A program made the position numbers and the translations under genes. DNA of 64,000 nucleotides from Geothrix terrae (GTDB lineage: Bacteria > Acidobacteriota > Holophagae > Holophagales > Holophagaceae). The notes beneath the pieces are model-generated. The model saw nothing but the letters and a program-made list of their open reading frames with translations. It had not been told where the DNA came from and ran no database searches. Of the stretch, positions 51,461-61,809 are shown one piece after another. The first letter of the stretch is position 1. Each line of letters opens with the position of its first letter. The stretch lies in the NCBI RefSeq assembly GCF_022808775.1, contig NZ_JAKZLA010000001.1:124001-188000 (forward strand), read 5' to 3'.

Positions 51461-51694
51461 ATGGATTTCCTGCGCCCAGATCTCCAGGAGCGCCTGATGA
51501 AGGAGCACTTCGAATTCCGCAAACTCATGGAAGAGCACAGGGCCGCTGACACGCGCCTGTGCGACCTCCAGAGGAAACCCACTCTCTCCGCCAAGGAATC
51601 CCTCGAAGAGGTGGAGCTCAAGAAGACCAAACTCCGCGCCAAGGAACGCATCTACTCCATCGTGCAGGAGGCCTCAAGGCACGTCGAACAGTAG
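51461..51694 (+). CDS. DUF465 (YdcH-like) small coiled-coil protein
   Basis: A 77-residue, highly charged helical protein: LMKEHFEFRKLMEEHRAADTRLCDL, a short loop, and ELKKTKLRAKERIYSIVQEA. This is the DUF465 pattern of two antiparallel helices (E. coli YdcH). Function is not established. AAGGAGG precedes the ATG. It is monocistronic and ends just before a strong terminator. Confidence 0.85.
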   Translation: MDFLRPDLQERLMKEHFEFRKLMEEHRAADTRLCDLQRKPTLSAKESLEEVELKKTKLRAKERIYSIVQEASRHVEQ

Positions 51695-51713
51695 GCCCTC
51701 CGCACTCGCAGGA

Positions 51714-51741
51714 GAAGCCCCGGGAATCGGCCCGGGGCTTC
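51714..51741. terminator. Bidirectional terminator between DUF465 and hutI
   Basis: GAAGCCCCGGG (51714-51724) pairs perfectly with CCCGGGGCTTC (51731-51741) around AATCGG, followed by GTTTTGG. It lies between two convergent genes. Confidence 0.85.
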
Positions 51742-51775
51742 GTTTTGGTGACCGAGGCCTGGAGATCTTTCTGCG

Positions 51776-52984
51776 TCAGGCCGTGAGAATCCTAGGCCTG
51801 TAGGGCTCACCGACCCAATAGACCAGCTCCAGCAGCTCCTCCACATCCCACAGCAGCACGTTGGCGCGGGCGCCGGGGTGGAGGTGGCCGAGATCCTCGC
51901 GGCGGAGGCTGCGGGTGGGGTGCAGGGTGAGGGCGGTGAAGGCCTCCTCGAAGGTCATGCGCAGCTGGAGGCAGCCCAGGCGCAGGATGGTGAGAGGGTC
52001 CACGCAGGGGCAGGATCCGGGGTTGAAGTCCGTGGCCAGGGCCACGCGGCAGCCGGCCTCGATCATCTTCCGGGCCGGAGCCCAGTCGCGCATGCCGAGG
52101 AAGAGCGTGGTTCCGGGCAGCAGGACGGGCGTGACGCCCGCGGCGGCCATGGCCTTCATGCCCGCCTCGCTGCAGAACATGAGATGGTCCGCGCTGGCGG
52201 CCCCCAGCTCCGCGGCCAGCTCGGCGCCGCCGGTCCAGGAGAGCTCGTCGGCATGGACGCGGGGGATCAGCCCCAGGCGCTTCCCGGCCTCGAAGATTCG
52301 GCGGCCCTGGTCGGCGGTGTACACGCCCATCTCCACGAACACATCGCAGAAGCGCGCCACGCCGGGATGGCGACGCACCAGCTCCGGCAGCCACTCGTCC
52401 GCCACGGCCCGGGCGTTGGTCTCGGCATCGCCGTTGAACTCCGGCGCCAGGTCGTGGGCTGGCAGCAGGGTCACGTCCAGGCTCCACCCGCGCGCCTTGA
52501 GCTCGGCGTAGGCGGCCGTGAGGCGGGATTCTGTTTCCAGCTCCAGGCCGTAGCCAGTCTTGCACTCGAGATGGACGACGCCGCGCTCGCGGAAGGCCTT
52601 CAGCCGCGCTTCGCCCGAGGCCACGAGCTCCGCGACCGTGGCGCCGCGGGTGGCCCGGACGGTCTCCCGGATGCCGCCACCCTCTGCCGCGATCTGCTGG
52701 TAGCTGACGCCATGGAGGCGCCGGTTGAACTCGCCGGAGCGGTTTCCGCCGAAGAGCAGATGGGTGTGCGGGTCCACGAAGCCCGGCGTGGCCCAGGCGC
52801 CACCTCCATCCACCTTGGGCGCGCCCTGCCATTCCGCCGGGAGGTCCATGGCCCGGCCCAGCCAGGCCACCCGGCCGCCGTCCAGGGCCAAGGCCGCGTC
52901 GGGAACGCGATCCACCGCCCAGGCCCGGGTGGGATCGGGGGTCAGCAGGCCCCGGAGGTTCACGAGCACGCGGCGGTCCGACAT
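51776..52984 (-). CDS. hutI: Imidazolonepropionase
   Basis: A 402-residue amidohydrolase that opens the imidazolone ring in histidine degradation to formiminoglutamate. The metal site is GFVDPHTHLLFGGNR, with HLECKTGYGL, RVHADEL and ATDFNPGSCPC later. A much longer open frame on this strand runs upstream to 55255, but the family begins at ATG 52984 (MSDRRVLVNLRGL). The other hut genes are not in the window, so it is solitary here. It diverges from the operon that begins at 53093. Confidence 0.95.
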   Translation of the reverse strand: MSDRRVLVNLRGLLTPDPTRAWAVDRVPDAALALDGGRVAWLGRAMDLPAEWQGAPKVDGGGAWATPGFVDPHTHLLFGGNRSGEFNRRLHGVSYQQIAAEGGGIRETVRATRGATVAELVASGEARLKAFRERGVVHLECKTGYGLELETESRLTAAYAELKARGWSLDVTLLPAHDLAPEFNGDAETNARAVADEWLPELVRRHPGVARFCDVFVEMGVYTADQGRRIFEAGKRLGLIPRVHADELSWTGGAELAAELGAASADHLMFCSEAGMKAMAAAGVTPVLLPGTTLFLGMRDWAPARKMIEAGCRVALATDFNPGSCPCVDPLTILRLGCLQLRMTFEEAFTALTLHPTRSLRREDLGHLHPGARANVLLWDVEELLELVYWVGEPYRPRILTA

Positions 52985-53092
52985 GGGTCCAGTCTGCCAG
53001 CAAAAAATTCCCAAGAGGTCCCTTGCGCCGGGTCGCCAGCTTGATAGCATCGCTCGACACCGGAGGTTCCAGTGCGGGGCAGGGGGCGTGGC

Positions 53093-55249
53093 ATGAGGCG
53101 ACTCGCGCAGAGTCTGTGTGTGCTTGGAGCGGTCCTGGCTCCCGCGGCGGCACAGGAAACCGTGCCGGCCTGGGCTCGGGAGTACGCCGCGCACTGGTCC
53201 ACTTACCGCACGGATGCCCGAGGCCAGCGGAACTGGCAGGCCGTTCCCTTCGCCCAGATGACCCAGGGTGAGCAGTGGGCGCAGTTCATGGAGCACCTCA
53301 AGCAGGGCGGGAAGGCCCAGCGCGCGGCGCTGGCCTTCCTCAGCCAGCGGACTCCCTCGGTCTGGGCCTCGGAGGGGCTGAAGACCGGGGATCCGGAGGT
53401 CGCCCTGGCCCTGCATCGCCTCGGCTTCCGTCAATCCGGGGGCGATCCCTTCGCCTACCTCGGGGCGCCGGATCGCGTGGACCGCCCCTGGACCCACGGG
53501 TTGGGCCTGCATCTGGACAAGGCTGGCTGGCGGTTCCAGTGGATTCCCAGTCCGGCGCTCTTCACTCAGGGAGGGAACGCGGCGTTGCCGAAGGGGCTGG
53601 GCCGGGCCGCCCAACCCGGCGTGCTCATCCACCTGAAGGCGCTGCGCCCCGGGCTCGAGAGACTGGTGGCTCTCAGCGGTGGGACGGGCCCCGACGCGCA
53701 GGGCATCCTGCCGGCGCTCGGCCAGGGCAGCCGGCTGGGCTTCACGGCGCGCCACCTGGAACCCTGGCTGAAGAAAGCCTCGCCGGCCCTGGAACCCCTG
53801 GGGAACCGCGAGGCCTGGGTGCTGCACTACGGCACCGCGCGCGCCGGTGCGGACGAGATCCAGGGAACGCTGGTCTTCATCCCCGGGGACCTGCCGGCAC
53901 GCACGCAGCTGACGATGGCGCTGTTGCGGCTGAACCCCTCCAGCTCCGGCGCGCGGTCCCGCGTGGTGACATGGACAGGCCCTGGCACGTCCACGGAAGT
54001 CCAGCAGCTGCGCGGCTCCGGCGGCGTCTTCCACCTGATCCAGATGGCCGAGGGCACCTGGATCAGCGACCGCGAGGCCCCGCTTCGCGCCCTGCTGTTC
54101 CCCGGGCCCGTGCCCACCCTGGGGGAACGCCCGGAATGGGCCCGCGTGGCCCTGTCGGCCGCGACGCCGGATACGGAGCTCTCCTTCTGGCTGGCGCCGC
54201 GCATCGGCGCGGATGCGGCTTTCGAGGTGCAGGCCCTCCGCCGCCGGCAGATGAACGCGCAGCAGGGCACCTGGCCCAACCCCTTCGTGGCCAAGGCCGC
54301 GCCCCGCACTGGCGCCCTGGCGGTCTCCCTGGGGGCCGGCCCCACCGAGAAGCTGGTTGAGGCGATCCTCCGTGTGGACGATGCCACGGAATTCCGGATG
54401 CCGTCGATGCCTGCGTTCGCGGACGGGGGCCGGGCTCTGAGCCCAGACCAGATGAAGGCCTACCAGGAGGCGCTCGCGGCGGCCCAGGAGCGCCAGCGCC
54501 AGCGGGCGGCCCTGCGCCAGGACGCCCAGGCCCTCCAGGCCTGCCTCGACCTCCGCGGCGCGGCCTTCTTCTGGAACGGCTGGGTGACGGCGCCGCCGCT
54601 GACGGGAGCGGAAAAAGCAGCCCTGACCGAGCTGACCAAGCTTCGGCGCGAGGATCCCTGGCGGGCCATGCGGCTCCAGCAGGATGGGAAGGTGACCGCC
54701 TTCGGGGGCTTCGGCGAGCCCGGCATGGCCCCGAGCGTGGCCTTGGCCTTCCCTGTGCAACCCGCCCGGCGGACGCAGGCCGAGAACCTCCTGAAGAAGG
54801 TGCTGCCGCGGCTCTTCAAGGGCCAGAACCAGAAGCAGGCCTTCGGCTCGGCGGAGCTGCACCGCATCCTCACGGCCCAGGCCTTCCGGCCTGCCTGGAT
54901 CCTGGTGGCCGACACGCTGGTGCTGGGCACGGATGAGGGCGCGGTGAAGGCCGTCGCTGCCGGTCTCCAAGGCCAGGCGCCCACCCTGGCGGACAGCGAC
55001 TCCCGGGCCTGGGCCCGCATGGAAGTGGACGGGGCCCGGGCCTCTTCCGAATTGGAGAACCTGCTGCTGGCCTTCCTCCGCAGCCGCAGTGGCGGCGGGT
55101 GGTGGATCGGCGAGGCCTCGAGCCAGGATGACGCGACGGCGGAACTGGCGGCCAGCCTCGGACCCTTCCTGGGCGCCCTGAAGGCCCTGGGACCGGTGCG
55201 CATCGAGTGGAACTGGACCGCGGCGGGCCTGGAGGGGCGTCCGCGATGA
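53093..55249 (+). CDS. Large secreted protein at the head of the alpha-2-macroglobulin operon (YfaA/DUF2138-like)
   Basis: 718 residues from ATG 53093 (preceded by AGGGGG). The signal peptide is about residues 1-21 ([14 protein letters not shown]). There is no catalytic motif that I recognise. An acidic/Gln- and Ala-rich helical segment (about 445-480) splits two beta-rich halves. It is the first gene of a set that matches the E. coli yfaA-yfaT-yfaS-yfaQ-yfaP group, in which YfaA (DUF2138) holds this position, so I suggest DUF2138 by order and topology rather than by a clear sequence match. It is longer than E. coli YfaA (about 560). The stop overlaps the next gene as ATGA. Confidence 0.6.
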   Translation: MRRLAQSLCVLGAVLAPAAAQETVPAWAREYAAHWSTYRTDARGQRNWQAVPFAQMTQGEQWAQFMEHLKQGGKAQRAALAFLSQRTPSVWASEGLKTGDPEVALALHRLGFRQSGGDPFAYLGAPDRVDRPWTHGLGLHLDKAGWRFQWIPSPALFTQGGNAALPKGLGRAAQPGVLIHLKALRPGLERLVALSGGTGPDAQGILPALGQGSRLGFTARHLEPWLKKASPALEPLGNREAWVLHYGTARAGADEIQGTLVFIPGDLPARTQLTMALLRLNPSSSGARSRVVTWTGPGTSTEVQQLRGSGGVFHLIQMAEGTWISDREAPLRALLFPGPVPTLGERPEWARVALSAATPDTELSFWLAPRIGADAAFEVQALRRRQMNAQQGTWPNPFVAKAAPRTGALAVSLGAGPTEKLVEAILRVDDATEFRMPSMPAFADGGRALSPDQMKAYQEALAAAQERQRQRAALRQDAQALQACLDLRGAAFFWNGWVTAPPLTGAEKAALTELTKLRREDPWRAMRLQQDGKVTAFGGFGEPGMAPSVALAFPVQPARRTQAENLLKKVLPRLFKGQNQKQAFGSAELHRILTAQAFRPAWILVADTLVLGTDEGAVKAVAAGLQGQAPTLADSDSRAWARMEVDGARASSELENLLLAFLRSRSGGGWWIGEASSQDDATAELAASLGPFLGALKALGPVRIEWNWTAAGLEGRPR

Positions 55250-56196
55250 CACCATTCCGGCTCCTGCCCGCGGCCCTGGCCGCGGGGGCCGTGGCCTTCA
55301 TGGCTCTGGCCCCGGTGCGCCACCGGGCGTTCCTGGAGACGGATCCCTCCAATCCGGTCGCCAGGATCCGCCTGGACAGCCGCTCCCTGCTGGGCCTGCG
55401 CCGGCCGGCCTGGGGGACCCGGGTGGACGGCGCGGCGACCTGGGGAGACAGCCGCAGCGGCTTCTTCCTCCACGCCGCGGCTCCCGCCCAGGCCGTCATC
55501 CGCGCCTGGCCACGATTCCGACAGTCACTGTCTATTCCGGCGGCCACCAGCGGCTCGACCACCCTCCTGGACGAAGGCGACCGCGAGGCATTCCGGGACT
55601 GGTTCGTGGCGCTCCTGGAGCAGCAGGTGGAGGCGCCCAGCCCTGCCTGGGAGCCCGCCCAGCGGGACTGCGCCGGCCTGCTGCGCTTCGCCTTCCGGGA
55701 GGCCCTGGCGGCCCACACTGCGGGCTGGCGGGCGCGGGTGGCCTTCACGGATGGCGCTCCGGGACAGGATCCCTCGCCGGCCTTCGCGGCGGCCTGGCGC
55801 CAGGGGTTCCCCACGCCGGAAGGGCTCCGTCCCTTCGCCAAGGGCGCCTTCCTCCGGCAGCTGTCCTGCGTGCCGCTGGGGCGCGACCTGGCCCTGGCGA
55901 AGCCCGGGGACCTGCTCTTCTTCGCCCGGGGCGGGGCCCACGCCCAGCCCGACCACGCCATGGCCTTCGTGCGGCCCGATGTGGATGGCCTCCCCATGCT
56001 GCTCTACCACACGGGACCCGAAGGCAGCGGTGCCTCCCGGCAATCCGGCGAGATCCGCCGGGTGCGCCTCGACGACCTGATGCACCACCCCGATCCCGAC
56101 TTCCGTCCCCTGCCCGAGAACCCCGCGTTCCTGGGCCTCTTCCGCTGGCGGGTGCTGGCGGAGGCGGCCTCTGAACCTCTCCCTCCCAGGTCCTGA
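55246..56196 (+). CDS. NlpC/P60-like secreted protein (YfaT/DUF1175-like)
   Basis: A 316-residue protein with an N-terminal hydrophobic helix (about 8-25, [12 protein letters not shown]). The second half has the papain-like arrangement of NlpC/P60 proteins: Cys142 in [15 protein letters not shown], then [14 protein letters not shown], and His237 in [12 protein letters not shown] peptidoglycan endopeptidase or amidase role is plausible but not demonstrated. In the yfaA-yfaT-yfaS gene order this is the YfaT (DUF1175) position. It is coupled to its neighbours, overlapping the upstream stop by four bases and lying one base from the macroglobulin gene. Confidence 0.7.
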   Translation: MTPFRLLPAALAAGAVAFMALAPVRHRAFLETDPSNPVARIRLDSRSLLGLRRPAWGTRVDGAATWGDSRSGFFLHAAAPAQAVIRAWPRFRQSLSIPAATSGSTTLLDEGDREAFRDWFVALLEQQVEAPSPAWEPAQRDCAGLLRFAFREALAAHTAGWRARVAFTDGAPGQDPSPAFAAAWRQGFPTPEGLRPFAKGAFLRQLSCVPLGRDLALAKPGDLLFFARGGAHAQPDHAMAFVRPDVDGLPMLLYHTGPEGSGASRQSGEIRRVRLDDLMHHPDPDFRPLPENPAFLGLFRWRVLAEAASEPLPPRS

Positions 56197-56197
56197 C

Positions 56198-59100
56198 ATG
56201 CGCTGGTTCCGTCCGCTTCTCACCCTGCTGCTGCCCGCGATCCTGCTGCTGCCCACCACGGGCACGGCTCAGAAGCGCGGCGCGGAGGCCCCCTGGCGGG
56301 AGGGCGGATGGACCGGCGCCTTCGCCAACCTGAGGCCCACGCTGCCCGGGAAGCCGGGCCAGCTGGAGGCGGCCGGACCCATTCCGGCCGAGGCGCGCAT
56401 CCGCATCTACCGCGTGGAGGACCCCGAAGCCCTGCTGAAGAAGGTGCTGGCGGACCGGGGCCGCGCCGTGGCGGAAGGCGGCCGCGGCGTCCAAGATCCC
56501 CTCGACCTGCTGCGCGAGGCGGTCCTGTGGGGCGGGCGGCGGGCCTTCGTCACGGTCCACCGCACGGCCACCCAGGCCCTCCGGGACGCCGCCAAGCAGA
56601 CGGATCGCCTGCGCTCGGCCCGCACCTCGCCGGACCGGATCCGCGAAGGTGTTGCCCTGCCCATCGAAGGCCAGCCCGGGATCACCTTCGTCACCGAGCT
56701 CGTACCGCGTATCAGCGAGGATGTCGCTGGCAAGAAGGGCCACCCGGACGACGAATCCGGAGACGACGGTTTCCTCAGCCGGGTGGACCTGCCCGCTCAG
56801 GCCGCCGGCCTGTACCTGGTGGAAGTGCTGCGCGGCAGCGACGCCGCCTACGTGCCGTGGCTCGTCACGGACCTGGCCCTGCTGGCGGAGCAGGACGGCG
56901 CGCGGATCCGCGTGCAGGCGGTCGATGCGCGGGACGGCTCGGCCAAGCCCGGCGTGTCGGGGCAGATCCTCGAGGGCTCCAAGGCCCAGCCCCTGGCCTT
57001 CGACGGCTCGGGAATCGCCGAGGCCGCCGCCACGCCCGGCGTGCGCCGGGTGGTGGTAGCCCGCAGCGGCGCGAGCTTCGCCCTGCTGGCCAGCGAGGGA
57101 CAGGGCTCCGCGGCCGTGCGCCAGCGCCTCTACGCTTTCACCGAGCGGCCTCTCTACCGTCCGGGCCAGGAGGTCTTCGCCAAGGCCATCCTCCGCCGGG
57201 TGGAGGACGGCGAGAATCGCGTGGCGGGTGGCGCCGCGGACCTCCCCTTCACGGTGCTCGATCCCGAGGACACGAAGGTGACGGAGGGCCGGGCCAAGCT
57301 GCTGAGCGCGGAGACGGGCACCTACGCCGCCCAGTTCACCCTTCCGGGCGCGGGCCGCCTGGGCCTCTACCGCCTCGTCTTCCAGGGGCCGCAGGGGCCG
57401 GGCCAGGCCGAGTTCAAGGTGGAGCAGTTCGTGAAGCCCGCCTTCGAGGTCAAGGTTACGGCCGCGAAGGCCAAGGTGGGCCTGGGCGACATGCTGGCGT
57501 TCCACGCCAACGCCCGCTATTTCTACGGCGCCGCCGTGCGCGGGGCCAAGGCGGACTGGTTCCTCTACAAGGTGGTGCCGCCGAAGTCCCGCTGGATCTG
57601 GGACGACGAGGATGCCGGCCCGGCGCCCGAGCTCATGGAGAGCGGGCAACTGGAACTGGACGAGGAGGGCCAGGCCGATCTGCCCACCTTCAAGGCCGAG
57701 AGCGATGGCCTCTGGCGCATGGTGGTGAAGGTGGCGGACGCTTCGGGCCAGCGCAACAGCGGCCAGGCCCAGGTGCGGGCCGCCGCTGGCGACCTGGTGT
57801 TGATGATCGCTTCGGACCGCCAGGTGGCGCTACCCGGCAGGCCCTTCCAGGTCACGGCCCGGGCCCTGGACCTGGATGGCAAGGAGGTGCCGGGCGTGGC
57901 CATCTCCCTGCGCGCTGCCCGCATCGTGGCCCAGAAGGACACCGCGTACTGGTGGTCCCGTCCCAACGCCCTGAAGCCCGGCGAGACCATCGCCTCCGCG
58001 CAGGGACCCCAGGCCATGCTGAGCATCCCGGAAGGGGGCGCCTTCCTGCTGGTGGCCGAGGCCCGCGATTCGAAGGGCCGCCCCGTGACCGCCCAGCGCC
58101 AGATTACCGTGGCGGCCGAAGGCACGCCGCTGCCCGCGGTGCCGGATCTCCGCGCGGCCGCGGACAAACCCGAGTACCAGCCCGGCGACACGGCCCGGGT
58201 TCTCGTGCAGCTGCCCCGGCCCCGGCTGACCCTGCACTGGGCGCTGGAGCATGAGGACCTCGGCCGGCACCAGAGCCGGATCGTCCAGGGCACCACCGCC
58301 CTGATCGAGATCCCCGTCACCGCCGCCATGCAGCCCAACGCCTGGGCCGTCTTCGAGATCGTGAGCGAAGGCCGCCGCCAGATGGTGGAAGTGCCGCTCC
58401 GCGTGCCGAAGCGGGACCGCCGCCTCCAGGTGGCCGTCACCACCGACAAGGAGCGCTACCAACCCGGCCAGCCCATGAAGGTGTCCGTGGAGGTGAAGGA
58501 CGCCTCTGGAAAGCCTTCCGCCGCGGACCTCAGCGTGGGTGTGGTGGACGAGGCCATCTACGCCCTCAGCCAGGAGCTGAACCCCGACCCCGTGCGCTTC
58601 TTCCATCCCACGCGCCGCCACGGCGTGCTGCGGTCCGGGTCCACGGACTGGAGCTTCCACGACCTCCTCCGCCGCCAGCGCCCCGTGTGGAGCCTCAAGC
58701 AGACGAAGCGCGGCGACTTCAAGGCCGATGACGACGAGAAGGTGCGGCAGAACTTCAAGGACACCGCCCACTGGGCGCCCTTCGTGGCCGCGGGCCGCGA
58801 TGGGAAGGCCAGCGTCGACCTGGTGCTGCCGGACAACCTCACGGCCTGGCGGGCCACGGCCACCGCGATTACCGCCGACACCAAGGTGGGTGTGGGCCGG
58901 GCTTCCAAGCCCGCCTCCAAGCCTCTGCAGGTGGCTCTCACCCTGCCGCGCACGCTGAGCGTGGGCGAGGAGGCCCGGGCCATCGCGCTGGTGCGGAACC
59001 TCTCGGGCCAGCCCATCCAGGGCCGGATCCGCATGGAGGTGCAGAACGGCCGCTTCTCCGGGACGCCCGAAAGTGCCTTCACCCTCCAGGACCAGGGCGA

Positions 59101-60955
59101 GTACCGCTTCGCCCTGCCGCTGTTCTCGGACAAGACCGGCCCGCTGACGGTCACGGCCCGCGTGGAAGGCGGCGGCCTGAAGGACGCCGAGCGCCAGCGG
59201 GTGGCCGTGCAGGACCAGCTGGTGCCGGCCTCCCTGTCGGGCTCCATCCTGCTCGATGGCGGCGCCCAGACGGTCACGATCCCCGCGCCCCCCTCGGCGA
59301 AAGGCGAGGCGGCCCTGGTGCTCACCCCCGTGGGCAACCTGGAGCACCTGGCGGCGCCCTCGCTGCCCTACCTCATCGGCTATCCCTACGGCTGCGTGGA
59401 GCAGACGCTCTCGAGCTTCGTGCCCAACCTGCTGGTGGCCGACCTCGTGAAGCAGGGCGCCATGCCGGATCTGGACTGGAAACAGCTCACCAACCTGGAC
59501 CGTAACATCCGGGACGGCGTGTTCAAGGTGTACGGCTACCAGATGCCCAATGGCGGCTGGGGCTGGTACGCGCCCAACGACTTCGGCCTGGACGCCAACC
59601 CCCACACCACCGGCTATGCCATCCAGAGCTTCGCCACCATGAAGCGTCTCGGCTATGCCGTGGATGAGGGCGTCTATCGCCGGGGCCGCCTCGCTGCCAT
59701 GAATCTCTTCCAGCAGGTGGCGCGGCAGGCGGACCAGGCGACGGCGGCCCAGCGCCAGCGGAACAGCCACGGGCAAACCGCCGATCCCCAGGCGGACGCG
59801 GCCTTCCTGCTGGCCTCCCTGGCCCAGACCGGCGAGCCCATCGCCGGCCTGGTGGACAGCGCCGCTGACAAGGTGCTGCAAGGCCGGTGGTCCGGCGACC
59901 ATGTGCTCGCCATGGTGGCCCTGGCCGCCGCCCAGGCGAAGCATCCCAAGGCGGCAGCCCTGGCTGAGCGCCTGGAGCAGCGGGCTGTGGTGAAGGGCGG
60001 CCTGGCCCGCTGGGAGGGCCGGCGCGATGTCTGGTGGGGCTATGCCTCCGGCGACGTGGTGCCCACGGTGATGGCGCTGAAGGCCCTCTGCCTGGTGCGC
60101 CCGCAATCGCCGCTGATCCGCCAGGGCGAGACGTTCCTGGCTTCGGAGTACCGGGGCTATGGCTGGTATTCCACCTGGAGCACGGGGCAGATCGTGGACC
60201 TGCTGCCCTACCTCTTGAAAACCCGCAAGCTGGACTGGGGGGCGCTCGCGATCCAGGCCTCGGTGCAGGGGGGCCCCACCTGGGACTTCAAGGAGCGGCC
60301 GCAGGCCCGCCGGTGGAATGCCCGGGAGGCCCGGGCCGGCACCTTCGCCATGGCCGAGCCGAAGCCCGTCACGGTCAGTGCCAGCGGCCGGGGCCTGCTC
60401 GTGTGGACCTACGCCTACCAGGTGCCCGGCAGCGCCGCGGGCGTGCCCAAGGGCGACGCCTCCACGGCGCTGCGCATGTCGGTGACCCGCGACCTCTGGC
60501 GCCTGAGGACCCCCCAGGAGACCGGCAACGCCAGCCAGGGCTGGATCCGCCAGCCCTGGACCGGCACGCTGAAGGCTGGCGAGGAGGCCTGGATGCAGGT
60601 GTCCTTCCGCACGGACCGTGACGCGGACTACGTGATGCTGGAGGTGCCCATCCCCGGCGGCCTCAACCCGACCGTGAAGCTCGAGGGCTTCGTGCTCGAG
60701 GGGAAGGCCTTCACGGAGGAAGGGGCCTCGGACCGTTGGGTGAAGCCGCGGATCGAGGTGCACGCGGACAAGGTGACCTTCCTGTTCCCCCACACCTGGA
60801 GCTGGGACACGCAGACTGTCCGGATCCTCCTGCGGGCGGGCATGGCGGGCCACTATCGGCTCAGGCCCGCCAAGCTGAGCCTCATGTCGAATGAAGGGCA
60901 GTGGGTCACCAGCGACGGGCTGGACCTGAAGGTGGTGGATGGAGGTGCGCGATGA
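56198..60955 (+). CDS. yfaS: Bacterial alpha-2-macroglobulin (YfaS type) with intact thioester
   Basis: A 1585-residue secreted protein. The signal peptide is about 1-25 (LLTLLLPAILLLPTTGTAQ). A row of beta-sandwich (MG) domains includes FTERPLYRPGQEVFAKAIL (MG1-like) and VTTDKERYQPGQPMKVSVEV (later MG domain) with the bait-region neighbourhood near DDEKVRQNFKDTAHWAPF. The thioester domain has GCVEQ with Cys1066 and Gln1069, the residues that form the reactive bond. Such proteins trap foreign proteases at the envelope. The thioester implies covalent capture. It is in an operon with wall-active-looking genes and overlaps the next gene by four bases. Confidence 0.9.
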   Translation: MRWFRPLLTLLLPAILLLPTTGTAQKRGAEAPWREGGWTGAFANLRPTLPGKPGQLEAAGPIPAEARIRIYRVEDPEALLKKVLADRGRAVAEGGRGVQDPLDLLREAVLWGGRRAFVTVHRTATQALRDAAKQTDRLRSARTSPDRIREGVALPIEGQPGITFVTELVPRISEDVAGKKGHPDDESGDDGFLSRVDLPAQAAGLYLVEVLRGSDAAYVPWLVTDLALLAEQDGARIRVQAVDARDGSAKPGVSGQILEGSKAQPLAFDGSGIAEAAATPGVRRVVVARSGASFALLASEGQGSAAVRQRLYAFTERPLYRPGQEVFAKAILRRVEDGENRVAGGAADLPFTVLDPEDTKVTEGRAKLLSAETGTYAAQFTLPGAGRLGLYRLVFQGPQGPGQAEFKVEQFVKPAFEVKVTAAKAKVGLGDMLAFHANARYFYGAAVRGAKADWFLYKVVPPKSRWIWDDEDAGPAPELMESGQLELDEEGQADLPTFKAESDGLWRMVVKVADASGQRNSGQAQVRAAAGDLVLMIASDRQVALPGRPFQVTARALDLDGKEVPGVAISLRAARIVAQKDTAYWWSRPNALKPGETIASAQGPQAMLSIPEGGAFLLVAEARDSKGRPVTAQRQITVAAEGTPLPAVPDLRAAADKPEYQPGDTARVLVQLPRPRLTLHWALEHEDLGRHQSRIVQGTTALIEIPVTAAMQPNAWAVFEIVSEGRRQMVEVPLRVPKRDRRLQVAVTTDKERYQPGQPMKVSVEVKDASGKPSAADLSVGVVDEAIYALSQELNPDPVRFFHPTRRHGVLRSGSTDWSFHDLLRRQRPVWSLKQTKRGDFKADDDEKVRQNFKDTAHWAPFVAAGRDGKASVDLVLPDNLTAWRATATAITADTKVGVGRASKPASKPLQVALTLPRTLSVGEEARAIALVRNLSGQPIQGRIRMEVQNGRFSGTPESAFTLQDQGEYRFALPLFSDKTGPLTVTARVEGGGLKDAERQRVAVQDQLVPASLSGSILLDGGAQTVTIPAPPSAKGEAALVLTPVGNLEHLAAPSLPYLIGYPYGCVEQTLSSFVPNLLVADLVKQGAMPDLDWKQLTNLDRNIRDGVFKVYGYQMPNGGWGWYAPNDFGLDANPHTTGYAIQSFATMKRLGYAVDEGVYRRGRLAAMNLFQQVARQADQATAAQRQRNSHGQTADPQADAAFLLASLAQTGEPIAGLVDSAADKVLQGRWSGDHVLAMVALAAAQAKHPKAAALAERLEQRAVVKGGLARWEGRRDVWWGYASGDVVPTVMALKALCLVRPQSPLIRQGETFLASEYRGYGWYSTWSTGQIVDLLPYLLKTRKLDWGALAIQASVQGGPTWDFKERPQARRWNAREARAGTFAMAEPKPVTVSASGRGLLVWTYAYQVPGSAAGVPKGDASTALRMSVTRDLWRLRTPQETGNASQGWIRQPWTGTLKAGEEAWMQVSFRTDRDADYVMLEVPIPGGLNPTVKLEGFVLEGKAFTEEGASDRWVKPRIEVHADKVTFLFPHTWSWDTQTVRILLRAGMAGHYRLRPAKLSLMSNEGQWVTSDGLDLKVVDGGAR

Positions 60956-61809
60956 AGGCCGGGCTGATCCTCTCCCTGCTGCTGTCGGCCACCTTCCTAG
61001 GGGCACAGAAACCGCGCCCGGCCAAAGCTCCCGCCGCGGCCTACGTGCCGGACCTGAAGCTCTGGCGCCTGGAGGCGTCGCCGGCCCTGGGTGGCTGGTC
61101 CGGCGACCGCACCGTGGCGCTGAAGGTGAAGCTGGTGGATCCCAAGGATCCGAGCCCGCCCAAGGACGAGCCCCAGCCTCGCTTCTTCGACGAGGAGGAC
61201 GAGGGGGACTTCGCCCCGCCGGCCGAAGACACCCGCACCGCCGATCAGCTGCGCCGGGAGCGGCTGGCGCGGGAGGCGGAGGCGGCCCGCAACGCCTGGC
61301 GATCGCGCACCCTGCTGGTGTGGCTCAACGGTGCCTCGATGCGCTGGCAGGCCAGTGTGGGCACTACCCTGAACATGGAACTCACCGCCCAGAACGGCGA
61401 GAACCGGCTGGAGATCCTGGAGCCGGATTCGGGCCTGAAGGTGGTCCGGAGCTGGTGGGTGTCCACCACCCGCACGCGGCTCCGGGTGGTGAGCCTCCAG
61501 GTCAATGACGAGTACGCCAGCGGCAGCCTCCAGGTGCAGGAACCGGACGGGGCCCTGGCGCAGGGCGGGCGTCGCACGCCTTCCGGCGGCATGCTGCGAT
61601 GGTCCGGCGAGTACACCCACGACACACCACCGCCAGGCACCTATGCGCTGAAATGGACCGGGGGCTGGCGGGGCGGTAAGCCCGCCCGCATCCACGTGGA
61701 GGCCGTGCTCGACGGCGGCACGGACCAGGAGCGGCGCTGGACCTGGGAACGCCTGATCCTGCCAGGTTCCGGCCCTGTCATGCTGGGAACCTTCGATGTG
61801 GAACCTTAG
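60952..61809 (+). CDS. Secreted beta-rich protein, YfaP/DUF2135-like
   Basis: 285 residues from ATG 60952, which overlaps the yfaS stop as ATGA. The signal peptide is about 1-18 (LILSLLLSATFLGAQ). A Pro/Asp/Glu-rich spacer (about 60-95) is followed by a beta domain: LLVWLNGASMRWQ, GENRLEILEPDSG, VNDEYASGSLQVQEPDG, and PGTYALKWTGGWRGGK, consistent with the DUF2135 beta-sandwich of YfaP. The gene position relative to yfaS supports this. Role unknown, probably an envelope accessory to the macroglobulin. Confidence 0.6.
   Translation: MKAGLILSLLLSATFLGAQKPRPAKAPAAAYVPDLKLWRLEASPALGGWSGDRTVALKVKLVDPKDPSPPKDEPQPRFFDEEDEGDFAPPAEDTRTADQLRRERLAREAEAARNAWRSRTLLVWLNGASMRWQASVGTTLNMELTAQNGENRLEILEPDSGLKVVRSWWVSTTRTRLRVVSLQVNDEYASGSLQVQEPDGALAQGGRRTPSGGMLRWSGEYTHDTPPPGTYALKWTGGWRGGKPARIHVEAVLDGGTDQERRWTWERLILPGSGPVMLGTFDVEP

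Noticed and set aside
51776-55255. Very long minus-strand open frame (over 1100 codons) covering hutI and the next gene
   Set aside because: Only the last 402 codons are HutI. The upstream part is the low-complexity antisense shadow of the secreted-protein gene, common in GC-rich DNA.
57830-61006. Minus-strand frame of about 1058 codons opposite the macroglobulin
   Set aside because: The translation is His/Arg/Gly/Ala-rich with no domain. It is a shadow of the true yfaS frame.
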